Shown here piece after piece: positions 34,851 through 46,182 of a stretch of DNA of 64,000 nucleotides. The translations under genes were made by a program, and so were the position numbers. Below the pieces are notes generated by a model that made no database searches, had not been told where the DNA came from, and worked only from the letters and a program-made list of their open reading frames with translations. The stretch is from positions 281,009,221-281,073,220 of the forward strand of contig NC_133658.1 of the NCBI RefSeq assembly GCF_037893015.1, read 5' to 3'. Within the stretch, counting starts at the first letter, position 1. Every line of letters starts with the position of its first letter. Source of the stretch: Macrotis lagotis. Lineage: Eukaryota > Chordata > Mammalia > Peramelemorphia > Peramelidae.

Positions 34851-35387
34851 ATAGTTTCTATTTGCATTACTCTATGGTAAAGATGTACTATTTAGACTGT
34901 AGAGTTGATTGTGAAATTTTCATTGAATTTTCTTTTTTCTCATTAAATACATCTCAGAAATGGCATCTGTTACAAATCAAGGCTTGATCTGTTCTTTTGT
35001 TAATTGTCTAGTCTTAAGAATATGATGGCAGAAAATGTTAATAATGCAGATTAAACTCACAGGTGTTAAACATTTTAACAGCTTATCACTGCTCCAATGC
35101 CACATAATAACATGGAGGTAACTTAGGATTCTCAAAGAATTAGGCAACAGAACGAAAGGTCAACTAGAAATGTTGTGGTATGGTTTCAATAATGGACTGG
35201 ATATGTGTTGTCTTGGAAAAAATTCTTCATCAAGCTGGTCATTGCATGATAGATTTTTTTTATTCATGGCAACTTTCTTCAGAGAAGGGCTTCAATATGG
35301 AATTATGGAAGAAAGATCTCAGAATAATTCTTGGGCTCCCTATCTTATAGCTTGCAATGAAAGGCTATTGCAAACCTCAAAACAAGA

Positions 35388-35690
35388 GGCAATTAGATGG
35401 TAAAATAGGTTTAAGATTGAAGTCAGGAGCACCCAAGTTCAAATCTGACCTCAGACTAGCTGTGTAACTAGCTGTGTAAACTTGGACAAGTCACTTAACC
35501 CTGATAGCCTTGCATCAAATCTGGCCCCTGATAGCCTTGCATCAAATCTGGCCAATGGATCCAGATGACTCCAGAAGAGAAAATGAGACTGGTGACTTAG
35601 CACAGCAACCCCCTTAATCCAATTCATGTGCATGACACTTCCCTGATGTCATGGTCTTTTTCAAGAACAAAGGACAAATATCATCATCAT
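35388..35690 (+). repeat. MAR1-like SINE with internal duplications
   Basis: tRNA-like half (GAAGTCAGGAGCACCCAAGT), then the marsupial 3' half GTGACTTAGCACAGCAACCC, TTCATGTGCATGACACTTCC and TCATGGTCTTTTTCAAGAAC, ending in a CATCATCAT tail. Inside it a 27-base unit (CCTGATAGCCTTGCATCAAA and seven more bases) is tandemly repeated exactly at 35500-35526 and 35527-35553. ACTAGCTGTGTA is also doubled near 35455-35478. Confidence 0.8.
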
Positions 35691-35841
35691 ATAAATATAA
35701 CAATATAGACAAGAACTGAACATAGAAAAAAAGACTTGGAAAAGTTTGGAGAAGGATTTCCTCCCTCCACTAAAAGGCTCAACAACAATTCTCCCTACCG
35801 CCATCTTCATCTCCATCTCTCTACCCTTTGTCTTCAATCTT

Positions 35842-35974
35842 TTTTTTTTTTGCAAGGCAAGTGGGGTTAAGTGGCCACACAGCTAGGTAATTATTAAGTG
35901 TCTGAGACCGGATCTGAACCCAGGTACTCCTGACTCCAAGGCAGGTGCTTTATCTACTGTGCCACCTAGTCGCC
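35842..35974 (-). mobile_element. tRNA-derived SINE, antisense
   Basis: TTTTTTGCAAGGCAAGTGGG to GTGCCACCTAGTCGCCC. It lacks about 20 bases after GTTAAGTGGC. Target duplication CTTTGTCTTCAATCTT / CCTTGTCTTCAATCTT (35826-35841, 35975-35990). Confidence 0.93.
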
Positions 35975-36087
35975 CCTTGTCTTCAATCTTATCATCTCTT
36001 CTGGTTCCTTACCCTTTTCCCATAGAATGCTCAGATATTCCCTATACAAAAACAAAATAAAACAAAATTCTTTCATGAGTCCTTTTT

Positions 36088-36238
36088 TTTTTTGTATTTT
36101 TTTTTGCAAGGCAGTGGGGTTAAGTGGCTTGCCCAAGGCCACAAAGCTAGGTAATTAAGTGTCTGAGGTTGGATTTGAACTCAGGTACTCCTAACTCCAG
36201 GGCTGGTGTTCTATCCATTGTGCCACCTAGCTGCCCCA
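36088..36238 (-). mobile_element. tRNA-derived SINE, antisense
   Basis: TTTTTTTTTGCAAGGCAGTG to TGTGCCACCTAGCTGCCCC. Duplication TTTCATGAGTCCTTTTT / TTTCATAAGTCTTTTTA (36071-36087, 36239-36255). Confidence 0.92.
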
Positions 36239-36395
36239 TTTCATAAGTCTTTTTACCCTCTTCAGAATATACTATTTTTGTCCTCCCTTTAACTACTATC
36301 ATTTGGTGCCTCCACCCTGTTACTACCCAGTCTCTCCTTATCTGTCTCTATAATTCTATTGAAATTTTCAAAGGTCACCAATAACTTCCCCACTT

Positions 36396-36540
36396 TTTTT
36401 TAAATAAAGGCAATAGGAATTAAATCACTCACCGAGAGTCACATAATTAGTTGTTTATAAGTGTCTGAAGTCATATATGAACTCAGGTCCTCCAGACTCC
36501 AGGGCCAGTACTCTATTCACTGTGCCACCTTAGCTCTCTC
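36396..36540 (-). repeat. tRNA-derived SINE, antisense, old
   Basis: AAATAAAGGCAATAGGAATT to CTGTGCCACCTTAGCTCTC. Clearly more diverged than the two neighbours upstream. Confidence 0.8.
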
Positions 36541-36599
36541 CTCCAATAACCTCTCCATAGCCAAATCCCAAAGACCTTTATTCAGTCTTCATTAACCTT

Positions 36600-36785
36600 G
36601 ATTAATCTGGCAGATAGATGATATAGCTCAGAAAGTATTGGACTTGAAGTTGAGAAAATCAGAGTCCAAATCTTGCCTTAGACATTTAATATTTGTGTGA
36701 TCCTAAGAATTCACTTAATTGTGCTGTTTCAGTTTCTACAGTTGTAAAAAGGGACTTCCATGTCCCTTCCTGCTCTATATCTATT
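36600..36785 (+). repeat. MIR fossil
   Basis: Sense MIR: AAAGTATTGGACTTGAAGTT, then TGTTTCAGTTTCTACAGTTG and CCCTTCCTGCTCTATATC. Confidence 0.65.
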
Positions 36786-37394
36786 TTCCTTGTCCACCTT
36801 TCACCTAATGCAGGAATTCCCATAATGATATCCCTGAAAGATGATTGGTCTTCCTTGGCTTGACAGTCACTTCAATATTTTATTGCTGAAAGAGCATGAT
36901 TACTAGAAAATACTTCCTAATTTTGAACTGTAATAAACCTTCTGAAATGTCTACCACTTGACCCCAATTTAGGGCCAAGAGGAACAAACCAAATCCTCTA
37001 ATTCAATGCAACAAGCAGTTTTTTCCAAATACTTCTTTGATGTCCAATTTAAAATGCTAATAATATAGAAGGTTAGAGGGACAACTAATAGTGTTTGGTC
37101 CCATTAAGCTTCCAATTATAGGACTAATTTTGAATTATGTCTTACTCTTAACAAATGCTATTACATGAATGGGGAATAAGAATGAACACTCATGATCCCT
37201 GAAAAGCAGAATTCAAAGAAGGACAGATTATATAATTCAAACCCTAAACAATATAATGACACATAGCTTAATAAATGTTGAATGAATAAATGAATGAATG
37301 ATACTTTAAGAATGATGGGGCAGGAGAAGATTGTATAGTGTATTTACCTTTCTACATTGAATCCAAATGGAATTTTTAAATTTCATGGGTTCAT

Positions 37395-37570
37395 AAGTGC
37401 ATAGAATTTAGAAGTGAAAGGATCCCAAAGAAAGAACATTTAGTTCAAACCCCTCTCTCCCACAATATAGGAAGACCAAGAAGCCCAAAGAAAAGAAGTG
37501 ATTTGTGGAAAAGTCATCCAAATAGCAATGCACAGCAGAATTCAAACTCTGACTCTCCAGTTAGGACTTC
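37395..37570 (-). repeat. MIR fossil
   Basis: Antisense MIR (AAAGAAAGAACATTTAGTTC to GAATTCAAACTCTGACTCTC). Confidence 0.55.
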
Positions 37571-37671
37571 TAACTCTTCCCCAGCTGAAAATGATCTGTT
37601 TCTTCTCTTTCTTAAATCTTGGATTTCTCCTTTGCCATTATCACATTCTATCTTATACAATATTGTTTGTT

Positions 37672-37809
37672 TGTTTTTTTGCAAAGTAATGGGGTTAAGT
37701 GACTTGCCCAAGGTCACATACCTAGGGAATTATTAAGTATCTGAAGTTGGATTCGAACTCAGGTCCTCCTGACTCCAAAGCACTATCCACTATACCACCT
37801 AGATGCCCC
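37672..37809 (-). mobile_element. tRNA-derived SINE, antisense
   Basis: TTTTTTTGCAAAGTAATGGG to CTATACCACCTAGATGCCCC. The fourth antisense member of this family in a 2 kb stretch. Confidence 0.9.
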
Positions 37810-37879
37810 TCCATGATTGTATGTATACATTGGATTAGAAGATCCCTTAGGTTCCTTCCATATTTAACATATTTTAATC

Positions 37880-37998
37880 ATATCCTTTCCACTAGTGCAA
37901 GCTCCTTGAAAACAGTCATTATCTTTTCCAATTTTTTTATCTTAATTACCCATCATAGGACCTTGTATATAAGAAGTCATATAATAAATATTGATTAA
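37880..37998 (+). repeat. L2 3' end
   Basis: CAAGCTCCTTGAAAACAGTC, then CATAGGACCTTGTATATAAG and AATAAATATTGATTAAA. Confidence 0.6.
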
Positions 37999-37999
37999 A

Positions 38000-38695
38000 T
38001 TTTTAAAATTGAATTTAAAACTTGCACAAAAATACACTACAATAGTTATTCATTTTTCTGTTGCAAAGTTGGAGATGTTTGATTGAAAGAAGTAGTAAAA
38101 GCTAATTGCCAGTGTGAAGGTTTTATATCTACTAAGTGGTTATCATGAAAATCATTCCATCTTAGAACTAGATGACAGCACAAGGAGCTATCCAGCCTGT
38201 CCTATCTCGGTATTGGGAGCTTCATATCATTTAAATTTCTCATTCAGTGCAGTTATGTGCAATTTCAAATATCTAAAGAACTATAGCAATTTGCTAAATG
38301 TGCCTTTAGGAAATAAATCAGATGTAAGCTCACAACCTTTGTGATTGACAAAGAATTAGGGACCTACTTAAATGAATAAATAAGAAAAATTTACAATCAA
38401 TATAGTAGTTGTTTGAGTATAAGTACATATTTTAAAAAGATTAAAAAGTTATTAAACTAAATTAAATTTAAAAGTTTAAATTATCAATGTTATACATGGT
38501 AAACACTCAATTTGTATTGATGGATTGATCAACAATGTCTTTCACACAAAAGGTTTTTGATAAATATTAGCTGATTGTTGGAAATTTCAAATTCATGAAA
38601 TCTGAACCAATGATGTTTTAATCCCAGTTAGAAATTTTCTAAACAAAACAGAGGAGTAAAAGCATTTTTGCTTTAGCTCCTAGAAGTGAATGTAT
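38000..38695. other. Unique AT-rich sequence
   Basis: Nothing recognised beyond a short L2/MIR-like tail near 38500-38570. Confidence 0.4.
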
Positions 38696-38699
38696 TTTT

Positions 38700-39070
38700 A
38701 TCATGAATCTTTTAAAAAAAATTTAATTGATGTAATTTGTTTTTACATTTCAAACATTTACAGATTACTCCCACTTATAAGAGATCTCTTGAAATAAAGT
38801 AAAAAAAGTTAAGTAAAACTAATAATGTAGTGACCTCATCTGAAAGTAGGTGCCACAATTCATATTCTTAATCCTCCCCCCCATCCCTCTACTTATTTTA
38901 GTTAACTCAAATCTATTTTCTTTTCCTCCCATATCCCACTTCATTGGGAGGGGGGGGAAAGAAAAACAAATTTCTTGTAAGAAATATACACAAAATGAAT
39001 TCCTCCAATGACTGAATATAAAAACATACATCCTATTCTGCATGCTAATTTTGTCACATCTTTCTAGTGG
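38700..39070 (-). repeat. Probable antisense L1 3' UTR
   Basis: T-rich start, pyrimidine-rich central block with CCTCCCCCCCATCCCTC, a G run at 38950-38957 and an overall layout like the other antisense L1 3' ends here. No coding portion, so the assignment is tentative. Confidence 0.4.
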
Positions 39071-39312
39071 ATCTAAATTAAGTGAATGGTTATTCTGTTA
39101 AGTCATTATAAATCAAAGGATTCTTGGGGTAGTGTCAAGAAATAAACATTAGCAACCTAATATCAACAAAATTACCATAAAGGCGGCTTGACCCTAAGTT
39201 AAGAAATCCAAGAAGAGAAGAGAAAGAAGTAATTTCTACTATAAGATATTACATTGTTCCTCACCATTTCCATAGAATCAAAGAACATTAATTAAAACTG
39301 GAAGAGAAATTA

Positions 39313-39562
39313 AATCAAGGGTTCTTAACTTGGAGTCCAGAAACATCAAGAGGTCCTTGAAAAGATTTCAGGAAATCTATGAACTTGTGTAGCAAAAAAA
39401 AAAAAAATACAGCTAAATTTCAACATAATTAGTTTTGGTTTCATTTGTAATTCTGATTATATATTTTATTTTATGCATTTAAAAAATCTTAATGAGAAGA
39501 AGCCAACAGGATTCACCAAACTGCCGAAATCGACCATGACACAAACAAGGCTAAGAACTCCT
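39313..39562. repeat. hAT-like non-autonomous DNA transposon fossil
   Basis: Starts GGGTTCTTAACTTGGAGTCC and ends CAAGGCTAAGAACTCCT, an imperfect terminal inverted repeat (GTTCTTA at both ends). The interior ATTTTATTTTATGCATTTAA is shared with 55655-55690. Family name not assigned. Confidence 0.6.
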
Positions 39563-39623
39563 ATCATGTATTTCAAAACTTTTTAAAACCAGACTTGTTA
39601 ATTAATTAATAAAAAGAGTGAGA

Positions 39624-39735
39624 TTTTTTCATTGATGAATGCTTGGTTTTTTATATTTGTACTAGTACTCTTTTATCTTAGATGAGAGAACCTTATCAGA
39701 TATCATGAATATATTTTTTTTCCCTCAGTTAAAAA
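39624..39735 (-). mobile_element. 112-base L1-type insertion with 16-base target duplication
   Basis: A T run at its left end and a short internal sequence like antisense L1 ORF2 3' end (GAGAGAACCTTATCAGATAT). Perfect duplications AATAAAAAGAGTGAGA at 39608-39623 and 39736-39751. Confidence 0.8.
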
Positions 39736-39829
39736 AATAAAAAGAGTGAGAAACTCCTTTTGAAGTCACTTCTTCTACTCAGGTAGATCTTACAACTGCT
39801 ATGCAGTTTATGCTCAAAAAGTGACACAG

Positions 39830-39940
39830 AACACTATAAAGGTAAGACCCTTGTCCAGGGTCAGGCAGATAACATTTCAGAGACAGGATCTGAATTTAGG
39901 TCTTTCTGACTCCAAGGCTGACACTCTATTCATTAAAAGA
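39830..39940 (-). repeat. MIR fossil (partial)
   Basis: Antisense MIR tRNA half: CAGGATCTGAATTTAGGTCT, then TTCTGACTCCAAGGCTGAC. Confidence 0.6.
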
Positions 39941-39999
39941 AACTGTTTCTTAACAATAATGATGATGGTGGTGATAGTGGTGGTAAAAATGTACTTAGG

Positions 40000-42580
40000 A
40001 CTTTAAGGTTTAACAATTTCAATTACTTTTGGACCCTAATGGTTCAATTTGTGGAGATTTTTTAATGGTAATTTACCAATCTTCACTTGTTTGCTCCCAT
40101 TCAGTTAAAAATTGGAAACTTCTGAAATTAATTTAGGCCAAGATACTTAATATTTATCATTGTGAGCTAACAGACCCATCCAAGGAGAACTGAAACAGAA
40201 AAACATTTAATCAAGGCAAAAATAACTAATAAAGCAGCAAAAATCACAATAGCCACATTCTCAAATGAGTATGTACCCAGATCTTGAATGTATCTTATGA
40301 GATTTTCTAAGACTAATAGTTTTAACAAAGGGATGGTATGGATTTGGTCTGTTGTCAAGGCTAGAATAGGCTCATAGATGGACTCCTAGGGCTAAAGATT
40401 TTAGTGATTCCCCTACGTATCTCACTGCAGGCCTAATGTGCAAGCCAACTCTGCCTAGATCCTTCCCAGCCTCTGATGCAGCTCTTGGCTCACCTTTTAT
40501 CAGGTGTCAAATCTTCTTGCTCTCAGTCACGGTCGTCTGCATGCTGATGGCTCAGTTTGTCTTTTACTCCTTGTGGTCATGAACTCTGGCAGAAGCCTTC
40601 ATTATGAAATCATTCTGATGGGAAAAACTTTTACTCTCTGCCTGTGCATATGCAGTAAACCTCTCTCCCACTGTGGCAAAGGGATAGTATAGAGTTTCAA
40701 AAGGTTAGTCCTTCACTGCAGAAATGCTGATTACATTTTACATGATCTTTACAGCAACTTATGAGGGAATCAGTGAAAGTTCTATTATTCCCATTTCACA
40801 GATAAAGAAACATGGAGTCACCTCAATTTTGTATTGCCTAATTTTAACTGAGTTCTCACTTATAAATTTATCTTCTATCTAATAGACTTGCTAACTCATA
40901 TACCCTCAATTAAACCTTCTCCCTTTTCAAGTCTCATATGCCACTCTAAACACTTTTTCTCTGCAAATGATGCTCCCTCCAGTTTTACTGGGAAAGTGGG
41001 GAGACTCCATTGTGAATTCTCCCAGTAGACACATCAACATTGCTTACATCTTTATACACTGTCCTTCTGGACTCCAATCTTTGATACAGAAGTGGTCTTT
41101 CTTGCTGAGGCTATCTTGTTGATACCTTCTAGTGGTAACCCTCGTTCCAATTTTCCTGAATAATATGAGCTTATCAGATTGATCATTCCTTTTTTCACAT
41201 TTATCTTCAGTCTGCTTTCTCTGCTGTCTAAAGACACATTTAGGTCTCAGAATTATAGCTAGGAATTCTGATACCTGGAGCAAAATTCAGTTAAACAGTG
41301 AATGGGAATGAAGAAATCTGAGGTTCAAACATCCCTATACATAGTTGAGATAGACTTTAAAAAAAAAGAGGTCATGGGAGTTGAGGATATTGAGGAATTA
41401 GGAAGCTAGGATCTTTGAAGGAGAGGAATAGTTTGGGGTTTGGTGGAGATTAAGTTTATAAGTAAGGTAAATGGATGAGAAGGGAGACTTGGAAATCTAT
41501 ACAATCCCATTTCCCCTCAACCTTGAAGAAAAAGAACCTAGGGAGAATGAAGGGAAGTTTATTATTATTATTATTACTCAGCAACATACTTTCCTGAGTA
41601 CCATATTTCCCTTTTTCACTTTGTTTTATCCTTCCCTTTGTTAACATAAAACCAAAATTGCCCTATTACTTTCTACCCCGCTTACAATGAAACTGTTCTG
41701 CCTTGAATTGTAGTTGATCGTGTGGCAATGAAAATATTATTGTCCCCGGACAATTTCAAATTTAAGATGCCTCCTCCTTTACTGAATGGAGCAATTTAAA
41801 CTGAGTCCTCCTTTGAGGCCAGAAGATTGTCAATGACTTCTAGAGATCCTATCTACCCCAGAGAGTCTGGAAATTTTAATCAAATATTCTTTCTAATCAT
41901 TATCAGGTTTGTACTTGAAGCATTTCCAGTTTGGAAGTACTTGATAAAAATTATACACTGGTGACAAAGCTTTTCTGAGGGTCATTTCCAAATAAGAATA
42001 GTTTCTTCACCTGTAAAATGAAGTGACCCTAGGGTTTCTAGGGTCAATGTTAGCTCTAAATCTAAGATTCTGGGATCTTGGTACTTTACTTAGCAGTTCA
42101 GTGACAGGCTATATATCTATTGTTCATAAGCCAGTATTACTAAGATCAGAGAGAGATTCCTGGACAGGTTGGTTGTACAGATGCTTTTATTTGACCACTG
42201 TAACCCTCAAATATGATCTAATAAGGCATATAGAGGTTTTGATCTGTTGGTAAAGGGACATTCTTCTTCATGTAGCACTCAGGGCTTTCTCTACCATGTC
42301 CCAGAAATCTGTTCATTCTAGAAGCTCACTCCAATCCTGAAAATAGTACCATGGAAATATAATACACCACTATGGCCTCTTCTTCTAACTGGAAGTCTAC
42401 TCCCTGTATCTCCATTTAATGAACCTCCATTTTAAGGCTAGGCCCAGACCAGTCATCTCTTCATTTCTCACTAGGTTGCAGTCCAAACTTTTTACATTAT
42501 GCCTCCTAGGAATGTAACTCCCCCCCCCACAACTTCCACTCTTCCCTCCCAATTTCTTTTTATATATGTTGTTTTCCTCC
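40000..42580. other. Mostly unique sequence
   Basis: Contains a degraded antisense MIR (about 40700-40830, ATTATTCCCATTTCACAGAT), a short (TTA)n at 41561-41577, and a MIR 3' end near 42000-42080 (TTCTTCACCTGTAAAATGAA). The remainder is unassigned; no exon supported. Confidence 0.45.
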
Positions 42581-42589
42581 ATTAGGATA

Positions 42590-42700
42590 GAAGACAAGGA
42601 CTATTTTTCTTTATATTTGTATTTGTATTTCCAGGGCTTGGCACTGTGACTGGCACATAAGTGATTAATAAATACTTGTTGACTTTATTTGACTACTCTC
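42590..42700 (+). repeat. L2 3' end
   Basis: TAGAAGACAAGGACTATTTT, then CAGGGCTTGGCACTGTGACT and ATAAATACTTGTTGACTTT. Confidence 0.72.
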
Positions 42701-42764
42701 CATAGTGAAATAATAGATTTTTGAAATATTAAAGTAAATCTTCCTTTAATAGGCACATTTGGCA

Positions 42765-42895
42765 ATATGGAGTTGTGGATAGAGAGTTGACCTTGGAGCC
42801 AGGAAGTCTTAGGTTTTAGTCCTGCCCCCGATACATAGTACATGTGTTATCCTGAGTAAATTATTTAACTTTCCAATACTATAGGAAATCCTCTA
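42765..42895 (+). repeat. Old tRNA-derived SINE
   Basis: GGAGTTGTGGATAGAGAGTT, then GGAGCCAGGAAGTCTTAGGT and TTATCCTGAGTAAATTATTT. Diverged. Confidence 0.7.
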
Positions 42896-43024
42896 AGACT
42901 AAATTTTTTTGCAGATAATATTGCACCCTGAACCGATAAGAATCAGATCCTCACTGGAAGATACCAACACTAATAAAATCACAGGTCCTGTTCCTTTCCC
43001 TAAAAGGACACATAGGCAGAGATT

Positions 43025-43150
43025 TAGGGCTCCAAACTTCTCATTTACATGTGATGAAGCTGATGCTCAGGAGAGGTGAAAAAACTTGTTCAAAGTCATA
43101 GTAGTAGATCTGAGATTTGAACTCAGTCCCTCTGCATTTTTCCCCTACCC
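43025..43150 (-). repeat. MIR fossil
   Basis: Antisense MIR: GATGAAGCTGATGCTCAGGA, then ATTTGAACTCAGTCCCTCTG. Confidence 0.65.
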
Positions 43151-43478
43151 CTACAGAGTCTCATTATGCAATGACATACAGTTTTCTGTTCCTATATCCC
43201 AGTGCCTTAATGATGAGCACATTTGTAAGGATGTTGAAATAATGAAAAAGGTCACATAGAATTAGATCAAAGTTCTGATCAATTTTAAACTTGATGGAAA
43301 ATGTAACCCTTCCTCCTCTTAATGAATTTTTTTCATGATTTGCATAAGAGGTGCAGTAAAGAATCACCACTTCTATTCTTTACACCATCACAATGGGTAG
43401 TTAAAACTAATCACTGCTGTTAACTTTAATTTCTTGTTAAAATGAAATGAAGGGTTTTTTTGTGAGGCACAAAATATA

Positions 43479-43745
43479 AGCCACTGGATGGCACAGTGGA
43501 TTATAGTGCTAGGCCTGGAGTCAGGAAAACCTGAGTTCAAATTCAATCTCAGACACTTTCTAGATATGTAACAGTGGATAAGTCACTTGATCCTTATTTG
43601 TCTAAATTTCTTCAACTGTAAAATGGAGATATTAATAGTACTTACCTAACGATGTTGTGAGGACCAAATGAAATAACATCTCTGAAGAGTTTAGCATAGG
43701 ACCATGAACATAGTACTTACTTAATAAATGCTTGCTTGCTTCCTT
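43479..43745 (+). repeat. CORE-SINE (MIR-type), full length
   Basis: tRNA-like start (CTGGATGGCACAGTGGATTA, GAGTTCAAATTC), MIR core (TTCTTCAACTGTAAAATGGA) and the long 3' end GTTGTGAGGACCAAATGAAA, ending in ACTTAATAAATGCTTGC. Confidence 0.85.
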
Positions 43746-44237
43746 TATTTCACATTCTGCAGACATTATAAGAAATAATTATGTTTACACAGAATTTGAT
43801 CATCAAACAAGTGTTTATTGAGCATCTATTATATGCAAAATCTTGCTCCTACTCATAATTAATTTAGAAAGGTGATGGCAGGCACAAAACAACCAAAGGA
43901 CAAGCTAGCCTCTGATAAGTATCTCATAGGAATATAAGTTTGGGCTTAAGATCATTAAAAGTGACTGAGCTGGGACTAAAAGTCAGTGTGTCCCTAGTCT
44001 AATTAGTTTGTGACATTAGAGATACCAAGCTGTCACCCTCTCAAGTTCATCTCTCAAAGGAATGGTTTAGACTCTATATTGCCTAAGGTCTATCTAGAAA
44101 TGATGAAGACATTACTATCATTTATAAAACTAAGTAGTTCTTCAGTTACTAAACTCTTATATTGCATCTACTTTTGTACTGACAGTTTGGCACATTAAGT
44201 TCACATTTAGAGTGCAAAGTTTGCAAAACGCTTTTTT

Positions 44238-44390
44238 TAGGTTTTTTTTTTTTTGCAAGGCAAATGGGGTTAAGTGGCTTGCCCAAGGCCACACAGCTAG
44301 ATAACTATTAAGGGTCTGAGACCGGATTTGAACCCAGGTACTCCTGACTCCAGGGACAGTGCTTTATCCACTGAGCCACCTAGCCACCCC
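44238..44390 (-). mobile_element. tRNA-derived SINE, antisense
   Basis: TTTTTGCAAGGCAAATGGGG to GAGCCACCTAGCCACCCC. Duplication AAAACGCTTTTTT / AAAACACTTTCTT (44225-44237, 44391-44403). Confidence 0.92.
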
Positions 44391-44689
44391 AAAACACTTT
44401 CTTTCTAACCACCCTCTAGGATAGATAGTGCAAATATTATTAACTATATCTTTACAAATGATTAAGAGTTTACAATAAATGACTTGGGGTAGTGTGCCAG
44501 TTTTCTCAGCCAATCCTCCACAGATGCTCTTCATTCCAATTCAAGTGGTAAACAGTGACAAAGGTTCCAAAGGCAGTCCCGAAATAAATTAAGGTCAGGG
44601 CTAGTCAGGAGATAGACCTCACTCCCTTATCCCCAGAACACTGCCTGATGCATAGGCCTGATCATTAGTTTTAATTCTGGCTCTATCAG

Positions 44690-45085
44690 ATAAAACCCAT
44701 CCTTGAAAACATGCCATTATTCACCATCACTTTCAAAGTCCTAGAAAGTCATTGACATTTTTGCTTCCATTACTCAACCCTTGTAATCTGACTTCTGATT
44801 TTAACTCAGATTTCTCCTTTCAAAAATCTTTGGTGGCTCCATATACCCACCAAGTAAAGTTTAATCTTATTTACTTTGTATTCAAGGTCCTTCACAATGT
44901 GGTATCAACCTACCATATTTAGCCATGTAGCTCATAAATCTCTTCCATGTACTCTATGCTTCAGCCAAACAAAACGACTTGTTGTCCCATCTGCTGCATT
45001 CCACTCTTTAGTTTTTAGCCTTTTGTCTAAAATTTATCTTCCTCCTGCCTGCTGAATTTCCACCCCATCCTTTAAAGACCAGTCA
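44690..45085 (+). repeat. L2 LINE 3' coding region
   Basis: TTGGTGGCTCCATATACCCA, TATTCAAGGTCCTTCACAAT and TCTATGCTTCAGCCAAACAA follow the L2 ORF2 end. It is interrupted at its 3' end by the composite insertion that starts at 45100. Confidence 0.75.
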
Positions 45086-45487
45086 AAACTAGTTCATTCA
45101 TTGGACCATGGGGGGAGAGTGGTCAGATATAACACATTTTCTTTTTTACTTCTTGCAAGGGGCTGGGATTGGAAGGCCTGTCCAGGACCATAGGGCCAGA
45201 TGGATGCTGGGCCTAAGGGGTGGTAGGGGGGCTCAGGGCCTTTTGGCCCCAGGACCAGGGATCTGTCTGCTGAGCCAGTCAGTGACCCTACAGCAGAGTC
45301 AGAGTGAAAGGAGAGAGAAAATACAGTACATGGTAGTGGAGAAATAAGAAAGGAGAGAGTTGTGATCAGCAATGGCAACGTTGGAAAAATATGGAAGCAA
45401 CTTTTGCAATGGATTTACCATAAAGAATGCGATCCACCCATGACAGAGTTGTTGGTGTTGGAACAAAGACTGAAGTACATTTATTAA

Positions 45488-45519
<32 letters not shown>

Positions 45520-45520
45520 G

Positions 45521-45660
45521 GGGGAGGGTGCAGGGCAAATGGGGCTGGGTGGCCTGCCTGGGGCCACATAGTGGGGTGATCTTTGGGTGTCTGAGGCCGG
45601 ATTTGGACCCGGGTGCTCCTGGCTCAAGGGCCAATGCTCTGTCTGCCACCCAGCCACCTC
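45521..45660 (-). repeat. Embedded antisense SINE unit 2, A-to-G-rich
   Basis: Aligns end to end with normal antisense SINEs such as 57777-57936, but carries about 14 A-to-G changes by eye (for example TTAAGTGG to CTGGGTGG, GTACTCCTGAC to GTGCTCCTGGC, CTATCC to CTGTCT) against about 5 T-to-C, 5 C-to-T and 3 G-to-A. Confidence 0.8.
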
Positions 45661-45705
45661 TACTATGATTACTATTTTATTTTGGGTCTCTTTTTTCCTT
45701 CTTTT

Positions 45706-45847
45706 TTGGTTTTTGCAGGGCAGTGGAGATCGGGTGGCTTTCATGTCACATGGCTGGGTGATTGTTGGGTCTACAGGGCTGGATGTGGGCTCAGGTGCTC
45801 GTGGCTCCAGGGCTGGTGCTTTGTCCATTGCGCCACCTGGCCATACC
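45706..45847 (-). repeat. Embedded antisense SINE unit 3, A-to-G-rich
   Basis: Same alignment: about 16 A-to-G changes (GCAAGGCAATGG to GCAGGGCAGTGG, GCTAGGTAATTATTAAG to GCTGGGTGATTGTTGGG, GAACTC to GGGCTC, CCTAGCC to CCTGGCC) against one or two T-to-C. Confidence 0.8.
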
Positions 45848-46182
45848 TACAATTATTACTATTTTTTTTAATTTTAATTTTTTTCTCTCCCCTTTACTTT
45901 TTTCGTCCAAGCAAGTCTATATTCATGGGGGGAGGGGTATTTTGTTTACTCTTAAACAAGAATATTTTATTAATGTAAAAAAAATTGTACAAAATGAGAA
46001 TAAAAAAAAGAAAAAAGAAAAAAAAGAAAATTAGTCCCCCCCTTTCTTTCTGGTTCCCCATCTTCTATAGATGAGTATATAGACTACAGGGAGGAGAGTC
46101 AGGAAGAGAATTAGGAAGAGTATATGGGCAACTAGGTGCAGGGGATTGAGTTCCAGCACTGAAGTCAGAAAGATTTGAGTTC

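Noticed and set aside
45483-45519. (TTA)n as an independent microsatellite
   Set aside because: It is the simple-repeat end of the preceding L1-type block inside the composite element.
45094-46034. Cluster of 80-120 codon frames on both strands
   Set aside because: They arise from the SINE-derived units, which lost A-containing stop codons through the A-to-G changes; no protein family.
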